Source: Pseudomonadota bacterium (lineage in GTDB: Bacteria > Myxococcota > Polyangia > Polyangiales > Polyangiaceae). Taken from it: a DNA stretch of 6,750 nucleotides. The stretch lies in NCBI GenBank assembly GCA_023419055.1, contig JAEZYO010000027.1:1-6750 (forward strand), given 5' to 3'. The translations under genes were made by a program, and so were the position numbers. This document shows, one piece after another, positions 1 to 6,642 of the stretch (positions are counted from its first letter, which is position 1; each line of letters begins with the position of its first letter). Below the pieces are notes generated by a model that made no database searches, had not been told where the DNA came from, and saw only the letters and a list, made by a program, of their open reading frames with translations.

Positions 1-25
1 AAGTGAATCCGGTTTGAGGGAGCTC

Positions 26-1237
26 ATGAGTTCGAAACCGTTACTGCCGACGCTTCTACTCGGCCTCGCTGCGAGCATCCTCGAGGCCAGTCTGGCTCGA
101 GGCCAGCAGCCGCCTCCGCCCGCGCCGGATGCCACAGCGGAACAGCAACCCAGCGCGATCGGGTACGCACCGGGCGAGGGGTTCCGACTTCGTTCCGAGG
201 ACGGCAACTACGTCCTTCGCATCTCGCTCCAGGCCGGCTTCAAGGTGGAGCCAGCTTGGAACGAGGGTGATCACGTGATGGATGGGACGTTCCCGTTCCT
301 GCGCCCGATGATTCGCGGGAACATGGTTCGCGAGTGGCTCAACTACCGGCTCTCGTTCGAGGCCGCAGACGGCGAGCCCTTCGTCCTGGACGCCTTCATC
401 GATCTCACGCCCTGGGAAGAGTTCAACGTCATGCTCGGCCAGCAGGGCACCCTCGTGTCGCGACACTCGAACCAGGCGCCACAGACCATTTTCTTTCCCG
501 AGTTCGCGTCCGTGTCGAACTACTTCTGGTCGGGTCGCGAGCGCGGGGCGACCGTGTACGGCAGCGTCTTCGACGAGCGCCTCGACTATTTCGCCGGCCT
601 GTACGGCGGGTCGCCCATCGACGAGCCCGCGAACCTCGCGGACAACTTCGTGGTCGAAGGGAGGCTCGCAGCGAACCCGCTCGGCCCGGTCAACTCGACC
701 GAATTTCCGTTCGACGAGGACGGCAACCCGCTCCCATTCAGGCCGTCGCTCACCGCGCAGGGATACGCGGGGCGCCTCCAGACGAGTGAACACAGCTACA
801 ACCTTTCGAACGGCGTCCTCGAGCCAGCCGCTGCGGTGAGTACCGACGAGATCTACGTGGTCGCCGGGGATATTTGGGTTCAGGGCGGTCCCGTGGTCGT
901 GTTCGGCGAGGGCTACTACCGCCACATCGATCCGGTCCTCGGTTCTAGCTACTCGTCCGTCGGCGGCTGGGGGCAAGTCGCGGTGGGGGTGTACGAGGAC
1001 GTCATCGGCGCCGGCGTCCGCGCCGGATACATCAACCCCGACACCGACCTCGAGGATGACGAGGCCTTCGAGCTCGAAGGGCAGGTCGCGTACTTCATCG
1101 AGCCACCCGAGCTCGTACTGAAGGCGCGGTACGGCTACATCGATCAGAGCTCGCCCACCGAGCCAGGGGTCGCCGGCATCCCGTTCGACCCGGGCCAGAC
1201 GCACGTCGCAACTCTGCAGCTGACGCTCTTCTTCTGA
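26..1237 (+). CDS. OprO/OprP-like (phosphate-selective porin family) outer-membrane porin
   Basis: Predicted 403-residue outer-membrane beta-barrel porin, probably passing small anions or other solutes into the periplasm. The ATG at 26 is preferred over the TTG at 14 because a GAGG-type Shine-Dalgarno (around 16-22) sits just before it and the protein then opens with a clean signal peptide: Lys4, a hydrophobic stretch at about 5-23, and an Ala-Arg-Gly cleavage site near residue 26. A Pro-rich linker follows. The barrel begins with a short strand of the type 'FRLRSEDGNYVLRI', then the family-typical block with 'FLRPMIRGNM', a Tyr-Arg-rich strand, 'LDAFIDL' and 'VMLGQQ'. Alternating hydrophobic/polar strands continue to a C-terminal Phe-Phe, the usual BAM recognition end. 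The length suits the porin O/P family (about 380-440 residues). The name gives the family only; phosphate selectivity is not shown, and no pho regulatory site can be tested because the upstream region lies outside the window. The exporter gene starts 17 bases downstream. Confidence 0.8.
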   Translation: MSSKPLLPTLLLGLAASILEASLARGQQPPPPAPDATAEQQPSAIGYAPGEGFRLRSEDGNYVLRISLQAGFKVEPAWNEGDHVMDGTFPFLRPMIRGNMVREWLNYRLSFEAADGEPFVLDAFIDLTPWEEFNVMLGQQGTLVSRHSNQAPQTIFFPEFASVSNYFWSGRERGATVYGSVFDERLDYFAGLYGGSPIDEPANLADNFVVEGRLAANPLGPVNSTEFPFDEDGNPLPFRPSLTAQGYAGRLQTSEHSYNLSNGVLEPAAAVSTDEIYVVAGDIWVQGGPVVVFGEGYYRHIDPVLGSSYSSVGGWGQVAVGVYEDVIGAGVRAGYINPDTDLEDDEAFELEGQVAYFIEPPELVLKARYGYIDQSSPTEPGVAGIPFDPGQTHVATLQLTLFF

Positions 1238-1243
1238 GCCTCA

Positions 1244-1254
1244 AAGGGCGTTGG
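1244..1254 (+). promoter_or_regulatory. Ribosome-binding site of the ThrE-like gene
   Basis: AAGGG at 1244-1248 lies 6 bases before the ATG at 1255, inside the 17-base gap after the porin stop. It supports the chosen start and translation from a shared transcript. Confidence 0.55.
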
Positions 1255-2484
1255 ATGGGTCCCCAGCGTGAGCCGGATGTGCCCCGTGGGGCAGCTCACG
1301 ACGAAGTCGTCGCCTTCATCCTCGATCTCGGCCGCGCCCTCCAACAGTACGGCACCCCGGCCCATCAGATCGAAGCGACGCTCGCCGCTTTGTGCGAGAA
1401 GGTCGGTCGCCGCGGCGAGTTCCTCTCCACTCCGACCTCACTCATGGCGATGATCGAGCGACGGCCCGGCGCGGAGTCGACAGCCCATCTCGTCCGCGTC
1501 GATCTGGGCGCCGTCCAGCTCGACAAGCTCAGCCGGGTCGACGAGGTCGCCGAGCGAGTAGTCAGGGGGAAGCTCTCCTTTGCCGAGGCAGGCCGCCAGA
1601 TCAAGGAAGTCGACAGGGCCCCGTCGCTCTATGGCCCCGCCTTGAAATTGCCCGCGTACGGGATGGCGTCGGCCGCGGTGGCGCTCTCTTTGGGGGGAGG
1701 CTGGCTGGACATGGCGGCGAGCGGCGCCATCGGAGTTCTCGTGGGTTTGGTGGCGACCCTGCTTGGCCCCCACGTGCGCCACGCCTTCGAGTTCATCGCT
1801 TCGTTCGTGGCGAGCGCGGCCGCCATCGGCGCTGCGCACTGGGTCGGTGCCAAGCCGGCGATAACGACGCTGGCAGGCCTCATCAGTCTGCTTCCCGGCT
1901 TCAGCCTCACGATTGGCGTCTCCGAGCTCGCGCGGCGTGAGCTCGTCGCCGGTACGGCCCGGCTCATGTGGGCCATCACCGTCCTTCTCGAGCTCGGCGT
2001 CGGCGCCATGCTCGCGAGGCAGCTCCTACCAGCGCCGGCCGCGCTCCCCGTCTCGGGGACCGTCCCATCGTGGGTGAGCGAGCTTGCCCTGATTGGTCCC
2101 GTGTTTTCGTTCGTCGTCCTTTTCCAGGTCCCGAGGAGCGCCATCGCCGTGGTCGCGATCGTCTGCGTGGTCGGCTTCTACGCTGCACGCTTGGGAGCCG
2201 GGCTCACCAATCCCATGGTCGGCCCGTGGCTGGGGGCCTTCTGTATCGGCATCACCTGCAACTTCTACGCGAGCGCCTTCAACCGGCCCGCGATGGTCCC
2301 GCTGGTGCCGGCGGTAGTCCTGCTCGTGCCAGGAGCCACGAGCCTCACCGGCCTGACGGCGATCATGGACGCCAAGACGGATGCCGGGATGCAGCACCTG
2401 GTGGCAGGGTTCGTCGTCGCAGCGAGCATCGTCGTCGGTCTCCTCACCTCGAATGTCATCGCGCCGGCGCGGCGCATCCTGTAG
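1255..2484 (+). CDS. ThrE-family threonine/serine exporter
   Basis: 409-residue inner-membrane protein of the ThrE (threonine/serine exporter) family, whose characterised members export L-threonine and L-serine using the membrane potential. Both family halves are present in one chain. The N-terminal cytoplasmic part (about 15-130) has the hallmark 'YGTPAHQIE' helix (32-40), 'PTSLMAMI' (60-67) and a 'VRVDLGAVQLDKL' segment (80-92) leading into a conserved helix. Hydrophobic segments follow at about 133-170, 178-197, 203-223 with 'LLPGFSLTIGVSEL', and 235-257. The ThrE_2-like C-terminal half (about 273-405) has four to five further segments and a second 'LLVPG' motif at 356-360. Length agrees with single-chain ThrE proteins; many bacteria split the two halves into separate genes. 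The porin gene just upstream suggests co-transcription and perhaps passage across both membranes, which is an inference. Substrate is not provable from sequence. Confidence 0.85.
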   Translation: MGPQREPDVPRGAAHDEVVAFILDLGRALQQYGTPAHQIEATLAALCEKVGRRGEFLSTPTSLMAMIERRPGAESTAHLVRVDLGAVQLDKLSRVDEVAERVVRGKLSFAEAGRQIKEVDRAPSLYGPALKLPAYGMASAAVALSLGGGWLDMAASGAIGVLVGLVATLLGPHVRHAFEFIASFVASAAAIGAAHWVGAKPAITTLAGLISLLPGFSLTIGVSELARRELVAGTARLMWAITVLLELGVGAMLARQLLPAPAALPVSGTVPSWVSELALIGPVFSFVVLFQVPRSAIAVVAIVCVVGFYAARLGAGLTNPMVGPWLGAFCIGITCNFYASAFNRPAMVPLVPAVVLLVPGATSLTGLTAIMDAKTDAGMQHLVAGFVVAASIVVGLLTSNVIAPARRIL

Positions 2485-2489
2485 GCACG

Positions 2490-3602
2490 TCATCCACTTC
2501 GCACGTGCATCGAGAAGAAGCGCAGCATCTCTCGGGCCGCATCGGGGCCGTTCGGATCGGTGTAGGAACCGTTGCGGCTACCGCCCGACCAGGCATGCCC
2601 TGCACCGTGTACGCACCACTGCTCGGCAATCACCTTGCCGTTGCGATCGCTCAGCACGGACCTCGTGTAGGAGTGGCCGCCCGTAACCTTACCCTCTTCT
2701 ACGGTGACGTCGTGCGCGCTCGAGTCGATGCATTGCGCTAGCGCTTGTTCACCGTTGCGCGGGTGGACGGTCCTGTCGCGGTCACCATGGAACACAATCA
2801 CCGGAATCGGATTTCGACTGGCGCTGCGCGGCCTCGTGCTTGCCGAGCCTTGCTTCATGGCTGCGAACGCCGACGGCAAATCGTGCGCAGCCCCCACCGG
2901 TAAACCGGAGTGAATACCGACGGCGGCATAGAGATCGGGATAGGTGGCGCCCATGATGGCAGCCATCGCCCCGCCCGCAGATAGGCCGGCAACGTAAACG
3001 CGGCGGGGATCGATGCGATACTCGCGGACCACGTCGCGCGTGATGTCCGCGATGATAGAAGGCTCGCCCCGGTCTCGCTGCTGCTCGGTGGTCTTGAACC
3101 AGTTCCAGCAGTTCGAGCCATTGGCTGCTCGCGCCTGCGCCGGGTAGACGACGAAACAGTCGTTTTGCTCCGCTATCGCGTTCATGCCGGTGCCGGCAGC
3201 GAAGTCGTCGGGATGCTGTTTGCAACCGTGCAGCATCACGACGAGCGGCAGTGACTGTCCCTTGTAGCTGCTCGGGACGTAAACCTTGTAGCTGCGGGTT
3301 CCGGCACCGTTGGTTCGCGACGCCGTGAGAAACCGCCCTGCGTGCTCGTCGTTCCTTTCCGCCTCGACCTCAGCCTCGAGTATTGTTTCTCGCGGGACGC
3401 CGCCCCAGGCGGGGCCTGCTCGCAGCACGGGCGGTCGTACGCTCGCGCTCCTGGTCGCGGTCTGATGCGCTCGGGGGGCCGACGCACCCGAGGCGCCCAG
3501 CAAGGCTCGTTGTATGGCAGCAGTCGCAGCTAGCGGGCCATCGGTTCGCAGAAGCTCCGTCGCTTCCCGCATCTGCTGGAGAAAGTCTCTGTTCATTTCC
3601 AT
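2490..3602 (-). CDS. PHB-depolymerase-family alpha/beta-hydrolase esterase
   Basis: 370-residue serine hydrolase of the Esterase_PHB / short-chain polyhydroxyalkanoate depolymerase family (catalytic domain type 1). The alpha/beta-hydrolase core runs from about 100 to 365: 'SYKVYVPSSY' opening strand, 'LHGC' oxyanion motif (124-127), 'NCWNW' (164-168), nucleophile elbow 'GLSAGG' with Ser208, an acid in 'HGDRD' (Asp276 most likely, Asp274 possible), and His336 in 'GAGHAW'. The triad is therefore intact. The first 35 residues are a predicted helical segment ('QMREATELLR', 'IQRALL'), followed by a variable Ala/Arg-rich linker to about 70. No signal peptide is visible, so the enzyme is probably cytoplasmic, or exported by a route not evident here. 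The ATG at 3602 is chosen because AGAGG lies 8 bases upstream; a second ATG two codons later is possible. The likely substrate is a polyester or short acyl ester; PHB itself is not proven. It lies 49 bases downstream of the RHH regulator on the same strand. Confidence 0.85.
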   Translation of the reverse strand: MEMNRDFLQQMREATELLRTDGPLAATAAIQRALLGASGASAPRAHQTATRSASVRPPVLRAGPAWGGVPRETILEAEVEAERNDEHAGRFLTASRTNGAGTRSYKVYVPSSYKGQSLPLVVMLHGCKQHPDDFAAGTGMNAIAEQNDCFVVYPAQARAANGSNCWNWFKTTEQQRDRGEPSIIADITRDVVREYRIDPRRVYVAGLSAGGAMAAIMGATYPDLYAAVGIHSGLPVGAAHDLPSAFAAMKQGSASTRPRSASRNPIPVIVFHGDRDRTVHPRNGEQALAQCIDSSAHDVTVEEGKVTGGHSYTRSVLSDRNGKVIAEQWCVHGAGHAWSGGSRNGSYTDPNGPDAAREMLRFFSMHVRSG

Positions 3603-3651
3603 TTTTGAAACCTCTGACGACGATTCGTGAATTCCTCTTCGAACGGAGTGA

Positions 3652-4071
3652 CTATCGAATGCGTCCGGCCAACGCGGCCTTGACGGCGGGGCTCGCGTGC
3701 AAGGTCCCGAGGACGGCGATGGACTCGATGGTGTCCAACGCGAGCCGAGGCGTTACGTCGGCGCCGATGCTGGCGAGACCCAACACCTGGATCTGCAGCT
3801 TCTGTCCCGCGGCGCGCACCTCTTCGAGGTCGCGACGGGAAAAATGTTGCAACCCGAGGACGAGGCTCTTGCGAGCCACTGTTTGCTTGATGACGTCAGC
3901 GTGTGTCGACAACTGATTGCGGATGGCGGTGCGAATCAGGTCGGTGCGATTGGAGTAGAACCCCTCCTGCACCAATAGGTCGATTTGCCCGAGATCGATG
4001 GGCCCCAGGTTGATGGTGATCTTCTCGCTTTCACTGACTTTGACCGGGTCTCGTTCCGAGCTCTTGACCAT
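3652..4071 (-). CDS. Ribbon-helix-helix (CopG-type) transcriptional regulator
   Basis: 139-residue DNA-binding protein. Residues 17-54 form a classic ribbon-helix-helix unit: a beta ribbon 'KITINLG' (17-23) that would insert into the DNA major groove, helix A (about 26-37), a turn 'GFYSNRTD' (37-44) and helix B 'LIRTAIRNQL' (45-54). Such proteins dimerise through the ribbon and usually repress their own promoter. The remaining 85 residues are an extension, including 'LGLQHFSRRDLEEVRAAG' and a tail 'LHASPAVKAAL', beyond the size of minimal CopG/Arc proteins; from memory, regulators with this kind of extension are found beside PHB-depolymerase-type esterases in other proteobacteria. The extension might bind a ligand or build higher oligomers, which is inference. 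The gene is first in an apparent operon with the esterase, and its promoter region carries a phased repeat array that is the likely operator. Start: the only ATG upstream of the ribbon, with AGGA (4080-4083) 8 bases before it. Confidence 0.85.
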   Translation of the reverse strand: MVKSSERDPVKVSESEKITINLGPIDLGQIDLLVQEGFYSNRTDLIRTAIRNQLSTHADVIKQTVARKSLVLGLQHFSRRDLEEVRAAGQKLQIQVLGLASIGADVTPRLALDTIESIAVLGTLHASPAVKAALAGRIR

Positions 4072-4074
4072 TCA

Positions 4075-4128
4075 TACCATCCTGTTGCCATCCTGCTGCC
4101 ATCCCCTTACCATCTACCTGGATGGTAA
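4075..4128. promoter_or_regulatory. Probable RHH operator: 11-bp-phased TRCCATC array plus inverted copy
   Basis: Four heptamers TRCCATC start at 4075 (TACCATC), 4086 (TGCCATC), 4097 (TGCCATC) and 4108 (TACCATC), each exactly 11 bp after the last, so they lie on the same helical face. The last one forms a perfect 8-bp inverted repeat (TTACCATC at 4107-4114, GATGGTAA at 4121-4128, 6-bp spacer). RHH dimers of the Arc, MetJ and CopG type bind short tandem or inverted sites cooperatively, and this array begins only 3 bases upstream of the RHH start codon. It covers the promoter -10 edge, the probable transcript start and the Shine-Dalgarno. Repeats and spacing are seen directly; binding by the adjacent regulator is inferred. 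Confidence 0.7.
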
Positions 4129-4154
4129 CCTACGACGCATCCCCTCCTTGTCAA
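4127..4154 (-). promoter_or_regulatory. Sigma70-like promoter of the regulator-esterase operon
   Basis: Read on the minus strand there is a perfect TTGACA -35 hexamer (4154 to 4149), a 16-bp spacer, and a weaker TAGGTT -10 hexamer (4132 to 4127, 3 of 6 consensus positions). Transcription would begin near 4120, giving an untranslated leader of about 50 bases that contains the phased heptamers. The -10 overlaps the last bases of the inverted repeat, so a bound repressor would block polymerase. The -35 is strong evidence; the -10 assignment is tentative. Confidence 0.5.
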
Positions 4155-4642
4155 GCGGAGAGCGCATGCGCAGCCAGCGGTTCACCGCGCCTCGATCTAG
4201 AAACGAATCGACGGATTTCAGTCGGACGTAGCGCTCCGTGTCGAACCGCGACGAGGTGGCGTCGGAATAGTCGAAGCGCTCGAGGACCAACCGTTGCAAG
4301 TCGACCTGCATCACGAATCGCCGCTGTCCTTCCGAGCTGCTCACGGTCGAGCAAGCGGCGCGCTTGCTCAATCCAGTGATCGAGCCGCTGCCCTCTTTCG
4401 ACGACGCCGTCGCGAAGCGCACACAAACATTCGAGGCATCGCGGCCGCATTAGAAGCGTCCTGCGCCGCGCAGAAGTCCCTCGAACTCGGCCCCGCCGCG
4501 CGGCTCGGGTCTCGCCTTTCCGGCGTCTCGTCGATGGCAAGAAGACGGCGGGAGGTGATAAATCTCCACTGGCCGAGCGCCCCGGGCATGACGCCAAATG
4601 CCTGCCGTTGCCCGCTGGTGTTGGGTGGGCAGCGGCGCATCG
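4155..4642. other. Intergenic stretch without a convincing gene
   Basis: About 490 bases between the divergent regulator and lipoprotein genes. Several open frames cross it, but none resembles a known family or has a good start. The best is a minus-strand frame ending at 4114; its part from an internal ATG at 4312 down to about 4210 has mostly G/C third positions and a natural-looking residue mix ('LERFDYSDATSSRFDTER'), so it may be a gene remnant, though it would run into the promoter and operator. An SD-like GGAGGTGAT at 4551-4559 has no start codon at a usable distance. The lipoprotein promoter should lie here but I could not place it. Confidence 0.4.
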
Positions 4643-5890
4643 ATGCAATACGGACGACTGGCAAAGCTTGGGCTTTTCTGCGCGTTCCACGCGCTCCCTG
4701 CCTGCAGTGAGGACGGCCGCGAGACGCCGGCAAGCGGCGGCGCAGCCTCCGCCGGTGGCAACGGTGGCGGCGCGAACGTCGCAGGCGAAAGCGGAAGCGG
4801 CGGCTCACCTGCTAGCGGTGGCCAGTCGAATCCCGCCGGCGGCTCCTCGAGCACCGCTGGTGGTGGAGGGACGACGCCGACCGCTGGGGCAGGTGGCACT
4901 AGCGCGGGTGACGGCGGGAGTGCAGGGTCGACGGGAGGCAGCGGCGGCTCAGCCCCCACGTCCCGCTCTCCGCGCCAGCTGCTCCTTTTGGACGAAGGAA
5001 ACACGCAAGTTCACTACGTCGATCTGGACGACCCTTCGAAAGACTGGAGCGCGCCCGCTGCGGGCCGAGACCTGCAACTCATCGGCAATCAACGCTTGCT
5101 CGTCGCCCAGAACAACGGCTTTGCCGAGCTCGATCTCACGGCGAAGGGCAATGACGTGCTCACCGTCGAGGTCACCGGCTTACCCGGCACCGTCGAGGCA
5201 GCGCGACGGCTGCCGAGCGGCAACACGATCATCGGGGGCAACGGCGGTGGGGGAGTGTTCGTCTGGGAAATCGGCACGGACGGCAAACCCGTCAGCTCAC
5301 ACCAAAAGCTTTTTACAGGGGTCGACAAGCTCCGCACGTTCCGCCTCGACGACAGCGGGGCAAGCTTCGTCTTCTGCTCCACGGTCGAAGGGTCGAACCA
5401 GCGCACCGTTCAGCGAGGCACCTGGGACAGTGGCCTGACCCAGCTCTATGGATTCGCGGCGGACCACGCCGCGATCCACATGTTCAAAGTCGTCCAGACC
5501 GCTACGAACGAGGTCACCGTAGCGACCGGCTACGGCGCGAGCATCGTGCGCGTCGACATTGGCACCAAGCAAGTCACCGCGACCATCGGCGGCACGTCAC
5601 AGCCGGCGCCCGAGGGCGCCACGCGCGAGCTCAGCCCAAACTTCTACGCGGGCTTCCAAATTCTCGAAAATGGCGACTACCTCGTCACGAACTGGCAGGG
5701 CCACGGCGGAGGTAACAACGCCAAAGGCTATCAACTCATCCAATACGATCGCGACGGCAACCTGATCTGGTTCTTCGATCAGACCGAATACCCGCAGATC
5801 TCCTCGCTGCACAACGTGATCGCCCTCGACGGACTCGACACGACCAAGCTGAGCGACGATCGCGCCGGGGCGATCGTCCCGCTCGAGTAG
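4643..5890 (+). CDS. Predicted lipoprotein with Gly/Ser/Ala-rich linker and beta-propeller-like domain
   Basis: 415-residue predicted surface or envelope lipoprotein of unknown function. From the ATG at 4643 it opens with a type II signal peptide: Arg5 and Lys8, a hydrophobic core (9-18) and a lipobox Leu-Pro-Ala-Cys with Cys21 as the acylated residue. Residues 22-108 are a low-complexity linker very rich in Gly, Ser, Ala and Thr, a layout common in myxobacterial lipoproteins. Residues 110-415 contain repeated four-strand-like units with 'LLLLDEGN', 'RRLPSGNTIIGGN', 'LENGDYLVTNWQGHG' and 'YDRDGNLIWFF', the 'NG(N/D)x(L/I)(V/I)' pattern seen in beta-propellers of the PQQ-like or arylsulfotransferase-like kind. 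No enzyme signature is visible, so a binding or scaffold role is as likely as catalysis. An ATG at 4598 would add 15 residues and spoil the signal peptide; an in-frame stop at 4589 limits further extension. The Shine-Dalgarno before 4643 is weak. Confidence 0.7.
   Translation: MQYGRLAKLGLFCAFHALPACSEDGRETPASGGAASAGGNGGGANVAGESGSGGSPASGGQSNPAGGSSSTAGGGGTTPTAGAGGTSAGDGGSAGSTGGSGGSAPTSRSPRQLLLLDEGNTQVHYVDLDDPSKDWSAPAAGRDLQLIGNQRLLVAQNNGFAELDLTAKGNDVLTVEVTGLPGTVEAARRLPSGNTIIGGNGGGGVFVWEIGTDGKPVSSHQKLFTGVDKLRTFRLDDSGASFVFCSTVEGSNQRTVQRGTWDSGLTQLYGFAADHAAIHMFKVVQTATNEVTVATGYGASIVRVDIGTKQVTATIGGTSQPAPEGATRELSPNFYAGFQILENGDYLVTNWQGHGGGNNAKGYQLIQYDRDGNLIWFFDQTEYPQISSLHNVIALDGLDTTKLSDDRAGAIVPLE
5855..5878. 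repeat. Perfect 9-bp inverted repeat near the lipoprotein stop
   Basis: GACGATCGC (5855-5863) and GCGATCGTC (5870-5878) are perfect reverse complements with a 6-base loop, ending 12 bases before the end of the coding region. No T-run follows, so it is not a standard intrinsic terminator; it could still act as a 3' stabilising hairpin or be coincidence in GC-rich coding DNA. Confidence 0.35.
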
Positions 5891-6183
5891 GGCCGCATTT
5901 CACGCGCTCGAAGACGCGCCGGCGAACGCAGGCTGTAGCGAGGTCAGAGCCTCGATGGGCCTGTCTCTGGCAGGGTGCGGTGGCCCGGCTCCGGGGGCTC
6001 GGGGCGACCCGAAGTCAGGCGAGCGCCGAGATCCGGTGGCTTCACGAAATCGAAGCGCCGCGTCGGATCCGATGAAGGTTCGGAGGACCGTCGGGTGAAT
6101 ACCGGACAGTCATGCAACTTTGCGCACGCGACGCGAGCGGCAGCCGGCCTGCCGACGGGCATCTTCGGGGCAACCGAGCGGCC
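5891..6183. other. Intergenic stretch, no gene seen
   Basis: About 290 bases of GC-rich sequence between two plus-strand genes. Open frames cross it on both strands but they are Arg/Pro/Ser-rich, without family resemblance or good starts. A short 5-bp stem (CGAGG 5939-5943, CCTCG 5950-5954) is too weak to call a terminator, and no clear promoter hexamers were found. Confidence 0.4.
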
Positions 6184-6642
6184 TTGGCGCGCCTCCAGTC
6201 AGCTTTGGCGGCAGGGTGCCTTCTCCCCGTCACGCTGCTCGTGTCCGGAGTCTCTTGGGCCGAACCCGGTCTGAGGATCGGAGCACGGGGCGGCATTGCG
6301 CTCGAGGACGGTGTGGATCCCTACGTTGGCGCGGACCTGCGGTTGTCGTTCTCGCGGAGTCCGCTGACCATCAATCCGACGTTCGACTACGTCTTCGACG
6401 AGAAGATGACGCTCTACCGGCTGAGCGTCAATGCGCTCTATTACCTGCCCTTTTCGATCGGTCGAGTCGACCCCTACGTCGGGATCGGCGTCAACGTGAC
6501 AAGCTTCTCGGTCAAGGAGAAGACACCCCCTGTTGCCAATGGTGGCCAACCCGGCGGCGACGAGACGGGTGACGACAATGGCAATCGGCTCGGCATGAAC
6601 CTCGCTGCCGGAGCCTGTTTCGACCCATACCCGATCGCTTAA
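6184..6642 (+). CDS. Outer-membrane beta-barrel protein, C-terminally truncated
   Basis: Small OMP-type beta-barrel protein. Starting from the TTG at 6184 gives a good signal peptide: Arg3, a hydrophobic core around 7-20, and cleavage after Ser-Trp-Ala (residue 26). The ATG at 6112 would prepend 24 residues with no signal-like character, so I prefer TTG, though neither has a strong Shine-Dalgarno. The mature part alternates aromatic/hydrophobic and polar residues in strands: 'GLRIGARGGIAL', 'VDPYVGADLRLSF', 'LTINPTFDYVF', 'YRLSVNALYYLPF', 'VDPYVGIGVNVTSF', then an acidic Gly-rich loop and 'GMNLAAGACFD'. At that point, where such barrels normally add about two more strands ending in an aromatic residue, the frame runs into five unrelated residues and a TAA. 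The other two plus frames do not continue the barrel, so a simple frameshift does not explain it. The stop overlaps the end of an opposing reading frame, suggesting insertion or rearrangement near 6620-6625. Probably a broken gene. Confidence 0.6.
   Translation: MARLQSALAAGCLLPVTLLVSGVSWAEPGLRIGARGGIALEDGVDPYVGADLRLSFSRSPLTINPTFDYVFDEKMTLYRLSVNALYYLPFSIGRVDPYVGIGVNVTSFSVKEKTPPVANGGQPGGDETGDDNGNRLGMNLAAGACFDPYPIA

Noticed and set aside
56..1204. Long minus-strand open frame of 382 codons opposite the porin
   Set aside because: It is the antisense shadow of a gene with strong signal-peptide and porin features; its product is Arg/Glu/Val-rich with no family resemblance.
4075..4128. Phased repeats considered as a CRISPR array or iteron origin
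   Set aside because: Repeats are 7 bp with 4-bp gaps, far too short for CRISPR; no replication gene or AT-rich region is nearby, and the position before an RHH gene fits an operator better.
4334..4369. Plus-strand segment 'ELLTVEQAARLL' resembling the start of an excisionase-type helix-turn-helix
   Set aside because: The frame stops shortly after with no second helix, and upstream codons are not coding-like; a chance match.
4551..4559. GGAGGTGAT, an excellent Shine-Dalgarno-like sequence
   Set aside because: No ATG, GTG or TTG lies 5-12 bases downstream in a meaningful frame; the lipoprotein start is 84 bases away.
4151..4690. Minus-strand open frame of 179 codons
   Set aside because: Arg/Ala-rich, poorer third-position bias than the alternative frame, no recognisable domain, and it overlaps the lipoprotein signal peptide and the promoter.
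4450..5004. Minus-strand Pro/Ala-rich open frame
   Set aside because: It mirrors the Gly/Ser/Ala linker codons of the lipoprotein; the Pro-rich product is a complement artefact.
6184..6222. Ala-Ala-Gly-Cys near the start of the beta-barrel protein as a lipobox
   Set aside because: The hydrophobic region before the Cys is too short and a clear signal peptidase I site follows after Ser-Trp-Ala.
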